Origin: Flavobacterium caseinilyticum
Lineage (GTDB): Bacteria > Bacteroidota > Bacteroidia > Flavobacteriales > Flavobacteriaceae
DNA length: 64,000 nt
Assembly (NCBI RefSeq): GCF_004349085.1
Contig: NZ_SMFM01000002.1
Coordinates: 124,001-188,000, forward strand
Reading direction: 5' to 3'
The notes below the pieces were generated by a model, which saw only the letters and a list, made by a program, of their open reading frames with translations, was not told the origin of the DNA and did not search any database. Position numbers and translations under genes: made by a program. Below are positions 55,112 through 63,457 of the stretch, one piece after another. Numbering within the stretch: position 1 is the first letter of the stretch; each line of letters opens with the position of its first letter.

Positions 55112-56181
55112 TTGCTATAATTTGTAATTTCTTTTAAACATTGTTCTCTCATATTCTTGCCAGCTCTCCAGTGCTGCTGCCAATTTACGATGAGATTAAG
55201 GGTATATTCCAAATTCCATTTGGGCTGCCAATTCAATCTTGATGCTGCTTTGGAACAGTCTAATTTTAAAAAACCTGCTTCGTGCGGATTATTATTTTTG
55301 TCTAATTCCCAGCAAGCTCCTTCGCCCCAGGTAGCTACCATTTTATCCAGAATCCAATTTACCGGTTTGCAATCTTCCTCTTTCGGACCAAAATTCCATG
55401 GTTGCGCGTACTCCTGACCATCATTATATAAATGTTCTGCCAACACCAGATAGCCTGATAATGGTTCCAACACATGTTGCCACGGCCTTGTAGACAAAGG
55501 ATTGCGCACGACAACCGATTTTGAAGTTTCAAATGCTTTAAGAATGTCAGGTATCAGCCTGTCGTCTGCCCAATCGCCGCCGCCAATTACGTTGCCTGCT
55601 CTGGCTGTTGCCAATGCCGCACTGTCTTTCGAATTAAAAAAGGAGTTTCGGTACGCTGCTGTAACCAGTTCGGCACAACCTTTACTACTGCTGTACGGGT
55701 CATGACCGCCCATAGGTTCATTTTCTCTGTATCCCCAGGCCCATTCCTTATTTTCATAACACTTATCAGTCGTAACCGATACGATTGCCTTCAAATTTGG
55801 ACAGGCTCTTGCTGCCTCCAATACATTAACTGTACCTATTACATTGGTGGTATAGGTGTCCACCGGTTCCATATAGGACAACCGCACCAAAGGCTGTGCC
55901 GCCATATGTATTAAAATAGCCGGATCAAAGGCAAGCATACTTTCCTTTAACTGCGCCAGGTTTCTAATATCTCCTATTTCAGATTCCATATTCTTGGCAA
56001 CATCAGCTACCAAAAACAGCGATGGATCAGTGGGCGGCGCTAACGAATATCCTTTGACCACAGCCCCCATCGATTGAAGCCAAAGGGACAACCAACTTCC
56101 TTTAAAACCGGTATGTCCGGTCAGAAATACTTTTTTATCTTTCCAAAAAGAAGCATTTACTTTTCCTTTTAATCCTTCCAT
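55108..56181 (-). CDS. rfbG: CDP-glucose 4,6-dehydratase
   Basis: A 357-residue SDR that converts CDP-D-glucose to CDP-4-keto-6-deoxy-D-glucose, the substrate of the next enzyme. Motifs: [18 protein letters not shown] (NAD loop), the [12 protein letters not shown] segment typical of the family, and active-site YSSSK. Overlaps with rfbF (13 bp) and rfbH (4 bp) indicate one tightly coupled operon. It is a soluble cytosolic enzyme. Confidence 0.95.
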   Translation of the reverse strand: MEGLKGKVNASFWKDKKVFLTGHTGFKGSWLSLWLQSMGAVVKGYSLAPPTDPSLFLVADVAKNMESEIGDIRNLAQLKESMLAFDPAILIHMAAQPLVRLSYMEPVDTYTTNVIGTVNVLEAARACPNLKAIVSVTTDKCYENKEWAWGYRENEPMGGHDPYSSSKGCAELVTAAYRNSFFNSKDSAALATARAGNVIGGGDWADDRLIPDILKAFETSKSVVVRNPLSTRPWQHVLEPLSGYLVLAEHLYNDGQEYAQPWNFGPKEEDCKPVNWILDKMVATWGEGACWELDKNNNPHEAGFLKLDCSKAASRLNWQPKWNLEYTLNLIVNWQQHWRAGKNMREQCLKEITNYSN

Positions 56182-56954
56182 AATTTCCAGGGTGCTTGAT
56201 TAGTATCCCATAATTCCTCTAAAAGCATCTTATCTCGCAACGTATCCATAGGCTGCCAGAATCCTTCATGTTTGAATGCCATTAATTGGTTATCAGCTGC
56301 CAGTCCTTTTAAAGGACCTTGTTCCCAAACAGTTGAATCTCCCGATATTCTATCGATCACTTTAGGGGACAACACAAAAAAACCTCCATTTATCAAGGCT
56401 CCGTCACCTCTTGGCTTCTCTTGAAACTGTCGCACTTCATTATCCACGATATCCAACGCTCCAAATCTGCCTGGCGGGTACGTCGCAGTTACTGTGGCGT
56501 CTTTTCCATGAGATTTATGAAATTCCAAAAGTGCTGCGATATTCACATCTGCAACTCCATCGCCATACGTAAAGCAGAAGCTTTCCTCTTCATTTAAATA
56601 TTGGGCAACTCTTTTAAGTCTTCCGCCAGTCATTGAATCATCGCCTGTATCTACTAATGTAATGGTCCAGGGTTCAGCTCTTTCTTCATGTACCATCATT
56701 TTGTTGTCCTTCATGTTAAAAGTAACATCAGACTGATGTAAAAAATAATTAGCAAAATATTCCTTAATCACATAACCTTTATAACCACAACAAATTATAA
56801 AATCATTAATGCCATAATGAGAATAGGTCTTCATAATATGCCATAAAATGGGCTTTCCTCCTATTTCCACCATAGGTTTTGGCTTTGAAACCGTTTCTTC
56901 ACTTAATCGGGTTCCTAAACCTCCTGCAAGAATGACTGCTTTCATAATTTTCAC
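56169..56954 (-). CDS. rfbF: Glucose-1-phosphate cytidylyltransferase
   Basis: A 261-residue nucleotidyltransferase that makes CDP-glucose from glucose-1-phosphate and CTP. The start [23 protein letters not shown] carries the G-G-x-G-T-R-x-L signature and the lysine of the K-P-K-P motif; [21 protein letters not shown] D-G-V-A-D contains the metal-binding acid. The ATG at 56954 may be replaced by one three codons later, which would fit the family length (about 257) better. It opens the dideoxyhexose pathway and is followed by rfbG with an overlap. Confidence 0.94.
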   Translation of the reverse strand: MKIMKAVILAGGLGTRLSEETVSKPKPMVEIGGKPILWHIMKTYSHYGINDFIICCGYKGYVIKEYFANYFLHQSDVTFNMKDNKMMVHEERAEPWTITLVDTGDDSMTGGRLKRVAQYLNEEESFCFTYGDGVADVNIAALLEFHKSHGKDATVTATYPPGRFGALDIVDNEVRQFQEKPRGDGALINGGFFVLSPKVIDRISGDSTVWEQGPLKGLAADNQLMAFKHEGFWQPMDTLRDKMLLEELWDTNQAPWKLWKD

Positions 56955-57000
56955 TTTATCTGACCCGACTGAGTACTTTATTTTAACTAAAAAATTTAAT

Positions 57001-57255
57001 CAATAACCGATTAATTTTTCTCATAAACAATTAACCAATTAACCTTTTCCTAACCGATTAACCCTTTCCATAAACAGTTAACCAATTAACCTTTTCCTAA
57101 CCGATTAACCCTTTCCATAACCAATTAACCCTTTCCCTAAACAGTTAACCAATTAACCTTTTCCTAACCAATTAACCCTTTCCCTAAACAGTTAACCGAT
57201 TAACCTCTACCTAACCGATTAAACAATTAACCTCTTCCTATCCGATTAACCCCTT
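57001..57255. repeat. TTAACC repeat array (47-bp period) between ddhD and rfbF
   Basis: Three 47-bp copies, at 57024-57070, 57071-57117 and 57138-57184, start TAAACAGTTAACCAATTAAC and share nearly every base; the first two differ by one. A 20-bp partial unit separates copies two and three, and degenerate units continue to 57255, three bases before the reductase stop codon. The sense is the same as the 46388-46536 array. Confidence 0.9.
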
Positions 57256-57258
57256 TCT

Positions 57259-58239
57259 CTAACTACTAATAAATGCATCCGAATAAAATGCATCTTCCGA
57301 TAATCCGTTTTTTACTAATAATTCTCTTGAATCTTTGATCATGTTTTCTGAACCGCAGGCATAAATAACGGTATCCGATAAATCCATTTTTTTTGAAACA
57401 ACAATATCCTGAACATAACCTTTTTCGGCAGTCGAGTGCTCATTGCTTCTGCTTAGTACAGCAATAAAATTGATTTTTAAATTTTTAAAATCAGGTTTCC
57501 AAAACAGATCTTCTTCGTTTCTGCCTCCAAAAAACAAATAAATTGTTTTGTCAAGAAAGTCAAAGTTATTTTCATCCAGCTGTTCCAATATTGCCTTTAC
57601 CGGAGCAATCCCGGTTCCTGTTGCCAGAAAAACAATATTCTTTTTATTGGTCTTCTTATAAAAAAAAGTTCCTATTGGGCCTTCAACCCTAAGTAGATCA
57701 TTAATTTTAGCTTCATTAAATATGTAGTTACTAAACCTGCCATTTTTATAATTCTTTATAAAAAAAACCAAATTAGCGGCTGAACTAGTATTGGCAATGG
57801 AGTAACTCCTTTTGAAATCTCCTTTAATTATATTTACATATTGCCCTGACAAATAGTTAAATGTTGCATTTGGTGGCATTCGTAATTGTAATTCAATTAC
57901 ATCAGAAGAAATCGCTGTAATTTTGTCCACTTTTGATGGCAGTGTTCGAACCTGTTCCAATGCATAACCACTCAGATCTTCAATGTCGAGTACTAAATCC
58001 GATGTTGGACTTCGAACACAAGTTAAGATGTACCCTTGTGATTTCTCCTCTTCACTAAGTCCAATTTCATCTATGTTAGCGAATGAAGTTCCGCTGATAA
58101 CTTTTGCCTTACACGATTGACAACGACCAGTTTTGCAGCTGTAATCTATCGTTATATTCTCTTTTTGTGCACCAATCAATATAGTATCTTCAGCAGCACA
58201 TAAAAAATGGGTGTCGTTTTTCAGATTTATAGTGAACAT
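57259..58239 (-). CDS. ddhD: CDP-6-deoxy-delta-3,4-glucoseen reductase (E3), ferredoxin-NADH reductase type
   Basis: A 326-residue flavo-iron-sulfur protein. The N-terminal [2Fe-2S] ferredoxin domain has Cys35-x4-Cys40-x2-Cys43 and Cys74. A FAD-binding RSYSIANTS segment and the NAD-binding ATGTGIAPVKAIL follow. It supplies electrons to the dehydrase RfbH for C3 deoxygenation. It is the first gene of module 2, flanked on both sides by TTAACC/GGTTAA repeat arrays in inverted sense, and is separated from rfbF by 304 bp. The set ddhD-rfbF-rfbG-rfbH matches the enterobacterial ddhDABC order. Confidence 0.92.
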   Translation of the reverse strand: MFTINLKNDTHFLCAAEDTILIGAQKENITIDYSCKTGRCQSCKAKVISGTSFANIDEIGLSEEEKSQGYILTCVRSPTSDLVLDIEDLSGYALEQVRTLPSKVDKITAISSDVIELQLRMPPNATFNYLSGQYVNIIKGDFKRSYSIANTSSAANLVFFIKNYKNGRFSNYIFNEAKINDLLRVEGPIGTFFYKKTNKKNIVFLATGTGIAPVKAILEQLDENNFDFLDKTIYLFFGGRNEEDLFWKPDFKNLKINFIAVLSRSNEHSTAEKGYVQDIVVSKKMDLSDTVIYACGSENMIKDSRELLVKNGLSEDAFYSDAFISS

Positions 58240-58261
58240 ACAATTTTTGCTTGTTTGGTTA

Positions 58262-58425
58262 TTCGTTTAAGGTGTTATTCGCTTAACCGGTTAATCGGAT
58301 AATTGTCTAATGGACTGTTTAACGGTTTAATTGGTTAACTGGTTATCGGTTATTTGGTTAATTCGTTAACTGTTTATTTGTTTAAGTGGTGCACTGTTTA
58401 CACGGTAAACTGTCTAATTGTTCAA
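58262..58425. repeat. GGTTAA-type repeat array upstream of ddhD
   Basis: Degenerate tandem units of GGTTAATCGG, GTTTAA and TTGGTTAACTGG type immediately before the reductase start. They are the inverse complement of the TTAACC units on the other side of the gene, so ddhD is bracketed by an inverted pair of arrays. Units are less regular than at 57001-57255 and no fixed period was found. Confidence 0.75.
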
Positions 58426-58498
58426 TCGATCTTTAACATTTATCTTTTGGTAAACCAAATAAACTTTAAATTACCCGTTATTTTCATTTCATTCCACG

Positions 58499-58800
58499 GC
58501 TTCGCCGTTCATACTCACAAAAATGAGCAGAAAAGGGGCAGTTTTGATACAAATGTAAGTACAATTGATGGTGTTTTTCTTAATTTTTTTACACACAATA
58601 CTTACAAATAGCAAAAAAAATGTAATGTACTTATAATCAATTGAAAATAAAGAAACGCAATACTTTTTATTTTTAATATTTCTGTAACAATAACGTCTAA
58701 AAAGAAGAAAAAAAGGTCGTTTTATGCTTTGTCTTTAAAAAATTGTCACAACTGCGATTTTCATGCAACATGATTATCAATACTTTTTTTACTCCACTTT
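58499..58800. repeat. Leader repeat, copy 2, upstream of module 2
   Basis: About 300 bp homologous to 47679-47955 and holding TACATTTG on the minus strand at 58557-58550 (the Bacteroidota -7 element) roughly 315 bp upstream of the ddhD start. Both copies stand immediately upstream of the first gene of a polysaccharide module. The function is probably promoter plus untranslated leader; I found no -33 element with normal spacing. Confidence 0.75.
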
Positions 58801-58838
58801 TGTTGAGATTGGAATATATCTATTATCACTAATAATGA

Positions 58839-58882
58839 GAAAAAGGATTCCACTTTAATAAAAAAGTGAAATCCTTACATTT
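58839..58882 (-). terminator. Terminator after the transferase relic of module 3
   Basis: GGATTCCACTTT (58845-58856) with AAAGTGAAATCC (58863-58874) forms a 12-bp stem with one mismatch, with T-rich sequence to the right and an A-run to the left (T on the minus strand). It is a near copy of the terminator at 32541-32580 and is likewise located downstream of a transferase relic. Confidence 0.75.
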
Positions 58883-58954
58883 TTAAATCACCAAATTTAG
58901 TGTGACTTTAATTTAAACTGGTCGCTCTAATGAAGAACTTTTCAAAGGGATAAA

Positions 58955-59047
58955 TTAATGTTTAACTCCATGGCTTTGGGCGACTTTTGTAAAAGTGAGT
59001 ATGCAAATTTTTGTTTCAAATCGCATACCTTTTCCTTTTAAATATTC
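58955..59047 (-). pseudogene. 30-codon relic of the initiating sugar-phosphate transferase
   Basis: The minus strand encodes EYLKGKGMRFETKICILTFT and onward to HGVKH and a TAA at 58957-58955. This matches the last 30 residues of the intact transferase (EYLKRKCLRFDTKICILTFV, then HGVKH). The homology stops abruptly at 59047. Even the bases just beyond the stop match the intact copy (ATAAATTAATG). It marks the end of module 3. Confidence 0.92.
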
Positions 59048-59320
59048 AGTTGTGGAATTTACTTGTTACAGAAGTGGAATTCAACGGCTAAGTATTACAC
59101 TATAAAAACTGGTTTTTATTAATCATAATACAAAGGAAATTGCTACTTGGTTACAATTTTTTTTACATCTGTTCTTTTAAACCTCATTATTTAGCAGCGT
59201 GCTTATTTTCAGTTGATTAAAAATTAAAGAAGCGCTTAAAAAAAATAAACAGTATTTAGAACAAAGAAAATCTAGAACCAAGATCAAAAAAATTATAAAA
59301 CGCTTAAATTATTAATTATT

Positions 59321-60520
59321 TTACAACTTATTTTTGATTAACTCGTATGAATTATCAACGTTAAATTCTTTCTGTAACAAACCCCATGCATTTTCCTGCA
59401 TTAGAGTAAAATTTTCATCGGGCGAAACTATTTTATCTATAGCTTTTAGCATTCCTGTGATATCTCCGGACAGAACTTTGTAGCCACAATTATTTTTTTC
59501 TATCACACAGCCGATATCACTGTTAGCATCAGTTGCTGCAATTACCGGCATTTTCATTTCTAAATAGGATAACAGCCTAGATGGAAAATTGGGAATCGTA
59601 AAGTCCTTGTGTAAAAAAATCAATCCCACATCACATGCTTTTAAAAGAATATCGTAATCTTGTTTAGGTAATTGTGCGAGTAACAAAGCATTTACTGGCT
59701 GTTTATTTTGAAACCAATTAGAAATCCTGTTATACTCAGTACCCGAACCTACCACTAAAAAGAAAACGTCAGGGTTTGTTGTCGCTGTTATTGTTTCCAT
59801 CAAAAAATCAAGTCCCTGAGGTTTACCGAGATTTCCTCCATAAATAATTATTTTTTTATGTAAAGGAAGTTTATATTTCTCTTTTATAAGTTGTTTTTCT
59901 TCTGATGTTTGAAGTATCGCTACAGGTGCAATAGAGTTGGGATTTACTTCAAATTTTACAGAAGCTATCGTTGGATTATGAGCAATAACATAACTTTTGT
60001 TAGCGTCTGACATGCAACCTATCATGTCGGAAAGTTCATAAAGTTTTCGTTCCTTTTTTTTGAACAGTCGATGAATCAATCCCCCGTCTTTTATCATTCT
60101 CATGTCCACAGCATTCTGAGGAAAAATATCTTTTAGTAACAAATAAGCGAAAGCATTGTCTCTTTTTTTTACAAAGTCGATAACTTTATATAAGGTAATA
60201 GGCGGTGTTGAATACAGTACCAAATCAAACTTTATTTCTGAAAAATGCTTTATAATTGCTTTTAAGTACTGACATTCAATAGCTAAAATCCCTATACCCT
60301 TCTCCACAATATTCGTTTTTTGAAGATTAAAAGTCCGGACATTCAATATACTAACCCCATCTTGCTGTGAAATACGTGTATTATTTTTATCTCGGCGCTC
60401 TGAAGGGCTTACTACAAAAACTTCATGTCCCTCATCTCTAAATTTACGAAGCAAGTCAGTATAAATCCCTCGTTCCTTCAGCGTATTGATCTTAACCAAT
60501 GTCAAAAAAAGTATATTCAT
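59321..60520 (-). CDS. Family 4 glycosyltransferase (module 3), WbuB-like
   Basis: A 399-residue GT-B enzyme with IIIYGGNLGKPQGLDFLMET and the C-terminal segment LSYLEMKMPVIAATDANSDIG. Its location directly after the FucNAc epimerase gene resembles wbuB next to fnlABC in E. coli, so it may transfer L-FucNAc. This is inference. It lies 8 bp downstream of the epimerase gene and ends 273 bp before the transferase relic. Confidence 0.82.
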   Translation of the reverse strand: MNILFLTLVKINTLKERGIYTDLLRKFRDEGHEVFVVSPSERRDKNNTRISQQDGVSILNVRTFNLQKTNIVEKGIGILAIECQYLKAIIKHFSEIKFDLVLYSTPPITLYKVIDFVKKRDNAFAYLLLKDIFPQNAVDMRMIKDGGLIHRLFKKKERKLYELSDMIGCMSDANKSYVIAHNPTIASVKFEVNPNSIAPVAILQTSEEKQLIKEKYKLPLHKKIIIYGGNLGKPQGLDFLMETITATTNPDVFFLVVGSGTEYNRISNWFQNKQPVNALLLAQLPKQDYDILLKACDVGLIFLHKDFTIPNFPSRLLSYLEMKMPVIAATDANSDIGCVIEKNNCGYKVLSGDITGMLKAIDKIVSPDENFTLMQENAWGLLQKEFNVDNSYELIKNKL

Positions 60521-60528
60521 AACTTTAA

Positions 60529-61671
60529 TTAAATGTATTCATTCCAAACAGTTCTCTTGATATAATCTGTATAACTTAAAATAATACGAACCATCTTATC
60601 CGAAACATTCGGCATCGAATAGTCATTCACCGGTCTGAAATTGCGTTCCTGACCTCTTTTTTGATATTGCAGTTGCGTTAAACCCTGCATAATTCTTTCC
60701 GGATTCAGGCCTACCATCATCACCGATGCCTCTTCCATTGCTTCCGGACGCTCGTGTGCATCACGAATATTCAGAGCAGGAAAATTTAACGTTGATGATT
60801 CTTCCGAAATAGTTCCGCTGTCTGATAAAACAGCAAAAGATTTCATCTGCAAAGCGTTGTAATCATTGAATCCCATTGGTTTCAAAAACTGCACTTCCGG
60901 TCGCATTTTAATTTTTTTAGTATCAATCATCTTTTGGGTACGAGGGTGTGTACTTACAATAATTGGAAAGCCATATTTTTCAGCAATCAGATTCAAGCTA
61001 TCCATTAATCCTTTGAAGTTTCTTTCGCTGTTGATATTCTCTTCTCGATGAGCCGAAATGACAAAATACTTATTTTCCTCTAAATTTAAAGTTTTCAGAA
61101 TATTTGATGCACTAATTTCAGGCAAGTAATGATTCAGCACCTCAAACATTGGTGAACCCGTTTTGATAATTCTATCCGCCGGCAAGCCTTCACGTAATAA
61201 ATATTCACGGGCAATATCACTGTAGGTAAGGTTAATATCCGAAACGTGATCCACAATTTTACGATTGGTCTCTTCAGGAACACGCTGATCAAAACACCTG
61301 TTTCCCGCTTCCATATGAAAAATAGGAATATGTCGTTTTTTTGCTGGTATGGCACATAAACAACTGTTCGTATCCCCTAAAACCAAAAAAGCATCCGGCT
61401 TTTCACTTTCTAATAACGGATCAATTTTAATCAATATCTGACCAACTGTCTCAGTAGCGGTTGCCCCTGCGGCATTCAGGAAAAAATCTGGTTTACGAAT
61501 CCCTAAATCTTCAAAAAAAATCTGATTCAGTTCATAATCATAATTTTGACCTGTATGCACGATAATGTGCTCAATGGCTTCTGAATGGTCTAAAGCGGCC
61601 ATTACTCTGGACAATCGTATTATTTCCGGTCTGGTTCCAACAACGGTCATCACCTTTAATTGTGCTTTCAT
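60529..61671 (-). CDS. fnlC: UDP-N-acetyl-L-talosamine/fucosamine 2-epimerase (FnlC/CapG type)
   Basis: A 380-residue GT-B-fold epimerase of the WecB superfamily. GTRPEIIRLS, GDTNSCL and FHMEAGNRCFDQRVPEETNR are in place; the last segment is of the FnlC/CapG kind (HMEAGNRCFDQRVPEE) rather than WecB. It converts UDP-N-acetyl-L-pneumosamine to UDP-N-acetyl-L-fucosamine. With the CapE and CapF-type genes upstream it completes the UDP-L-FucNAc route. Confidence 0.88.
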   Translation of the reverse strand: MKAQLKVMTVVGTRPEIIRLSRVMAALDHSEAIEHIIVHTGQNYDYELNQIFFEDLGIRKPDFFLNAAGATATETVGQILIKIDPLLESEKPDAFLVLGDTNSCLCAIPAKKRHIPIFHMEAGNRCFDQRVPEETNRKIVDHVSDINLTYSDIAREYLLREGLPADRIIKTGSPMFEVLNHYLPEISASNILKTLNLEENKYFVISAHREENINSERNFKGLMDSLNLIAEKYGFPIIVSTHPRTQKMIDTKKIKMRPEVQFLKPMGFNDYNALQMKSFAVLSDSGTISEESSTLNFPALNIRDAHERPEAMEEASVMMVGLNPERIMQGLTQLQYQKRGQERNFRPVNDYSMPNVSDKMVRIILSYTDYIKRTVWNEYI

Positions 61672-61818
61672 CTTTTATTTTTTATATCTCTTGATAATTG
61701 ATTTCAGTTCAATAATTTACTTCTTTTGCTCAATGAACCTATTAAGCTGAACCATCAAAACGTTGTAATGACTCTCAACTTCGCTAGAACTAATATAGAT
61801 CACTATACTGTTTCGTTA

Positions 61819-62937
61819 TTATACGTTCTCAAAATACGTATCTGCATCACTTGGATCATAAAACTCATTAATCCAGAAATTGGTGTACAAAATTTCATCT
61901 CCTATGTTTTTGATGTTGTGTGTGTACCAAATTGGCATGTCTACGTACGAAGGTTCGTCGCCATCTAAGTAGAAATCTAAAACCTCATCAGTTCCGATGC
62001 GTCTGAGTTGAATTAATGCTTTTCCTTTGATTACTGCAAAACGCTCTATTTTTCGGGTGTGATAATGGTTTCCCCTTGTGATTCCTGGTACAGTTGTGGA
62101 AAATGACACTTGACCGCCAACCCCTAATCGGATAATTTCCACAAAAGAACCTCTTGGGTCGGTATGTTGAACATATTTTACCGGATAATGAGTTGCGATA
62201 TCCATGTAGCAACGAAACGTATTAAATAAATTCAGTTCGAACGTGGTATTGATTGCTGGAATTTCTCCATTATCCTGATACCCTGTTTTATAGTTTTGTA
62301 AAAGGTTTAATAGTTCTGAAACTTTAGCTTCAGCAGTGTAGGGAACACTAAGCTCCTCGTCACTTTCTCCGCTTCTGATTTCTTTTAAGATTGCAGTAAC
62401 CAATTCACCTACGTAGATCAACCTCACAACACCATCCACATCAATTGTCGGAGTTTCCCCATGCGCCAATTTATGGCAAAACGTGGCTACTACCGAATTG
62501 TAATTGGGATGACCGAAAGGTCCAAAAACATTCGGAATAATCATTCCTGTAAATTTTCCTCCTGCATTTTTTGCCCAACTGATCATCATTTCACGTCCTT
62601 CTTTCTTGGACTTCCCATACAGATTGTCTCTTTCTTCCTGCGTAGAAGAAGAAAATAAAACGTGGGCTTTGCTCTTTGTTTTAATTAAGGATTGCGTCAG
62701 TTTTTGAACCAACCCAACATTCGTATCATAAATCACCTGAGGCTCATTATGGCGATTCATCGCTGCCAGATGCACAATTACATCGCATTGTGATACGAAA
62801 ATATCCAAACTTTTTTCATTATCAAAAAAACTTTTTTGAAAATCAATACGCTCAAATTCGTCAGGATGCAATCCCAAGGTATTGTACAAATGGGTCCCGA
62901 CAAAGCCGGCCTGACCTGTTATTCCTATTTTTATCAT
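61819..62937 (-). CDS. fnlB: Bifunctional CapF/FnlB-type reductase-epimerase (SDR plus cupin)
   Basis: A 372-residue protein with an N-terminal SDR (GITGQAGFVGTHLYNTLG, active site YGKSK at about 108-112) and a C-terminal cupin (about 250-370) with GNHYHTRKIERF, a His-rich metal site. CapF works on the product of CapE in UDP-L-FucNAc synthesis: the cupin epimerises C3 and the SDR reduces C4. The length matches the family. Upstream is a 72-bp gap to the small cupin gene, downstream a 147-bp gap to the 2-epimerase. Confidence 0.93.
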   Translation of the reverse strand: MIKIGITGQAGFVGTHLYNTLGLHPDEFERIDFQKSFFDNEKSLDIFVSQCDVIVHLAAMNRHNEPQVIYDTNVGLVQKLTQSLIKTKSKAHVLFSSSTQEERDNLYGKSKKEGREMMISWAKNAGGKFTGMIIPNVFGPFGHPNYNSVVATFCHKLAHGETPTIDVDGVVRLIYVGELVTAILKEIRSGESDEELSVPYTAEAKVSELLNLLQNYKTGYQDNGEIPAINTTFELNLFNTFRCYMDIATHYPVKYVQHTDPRGSFVEIIRLGVGGQVSFSTTVPGITRGNHYHTRKIERFAVIKGKALIQLRRIGTDEVLDFYLDGDEPSYVDMPIWYTHNIKNIGDEILYTNFWINEFYDPSDADTYFENV

Positions 62938-63009
62938 TTTTTTATTGAATGGTGATTGGTAAATGTTGATTAGTGATTGTCACTACACTTTTAGTTTTTT
63001 TTCTACTAA

Positions 63010-63423
63010 TTATTTAAAATAATCAAATTCATAACGGTATTCATCTTGGAGTTCTCCTGACAAATAATCTGACATTGAAAGTAATTTAGATCCTTCCTCC
63101 AGCGATTGAATGCTGCTGATGTATCCTGAAGGGACATGGAGCACATCTAATTTTTCTGCATTAATTGTAAAACTAAATTGTTCCAATTTTTTGGTTGGAC
63201 TTTCCCAGTTGTCAACTGCAATCAACCGGATTGTAAAAGAACCCTTCAAAGCAGAAAACCATCGTTGTTCTATTTTATGTCCCTGCCAAGCCCTTACAAA
63301 ATCAGTACTATTATTTTCTATAATGTACATTCTCTTGATAGCCGATGCAACAAAATTATTGTTGTAAAACAAAGTTCCTCTTGAATCGGCATGCCTGCCT
63401 CCTTTTATTATATTTGGAATCAT
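63010..63423 (-). CDS. WxcM-like / RmlC-type cupin protein
   Basis: A 137-residue single-domain cupin. GRHADSRGTLFYNN is the typical start of the WxcM/FdtA and RmlC-like group, and GHKIEQRWFSALKGSFTIRL is the core barrel. Proteins of this kind are sugar 3,4-ketoisomerases or 3,5-epimerases on nucleotide sugars. It lies between the CapE and CapF-type genes, so a role in the FucNAc pathway or an accessory sugar step is possible. The exact reaction cannot be given. Confidence 0.75.
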   Translation of the reverse strand: MIPNIIKGGRHADSRGTLFYNNNFVASAIKRMYIIENNSTDFVRAWQGHKIEQRWFSALKGSFTIRLIAVDNWESPTKKLEQFSFTINAEKLDVLHVPSGYISSIQSLEEGSKLLSMSDYLSGELQDEYRYEFDYFK

Positions 63424-63457
63424 TTTTTAACCTCTAATTACAGCAAATTGAATGCTA

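Noticed and set aside
46388..57255. TTAACC repeat arrays as CRISPR
   Set aside because: Units of 19 or 47 bp are head-to-tail with no unique spacers and no cas genes are nearby.
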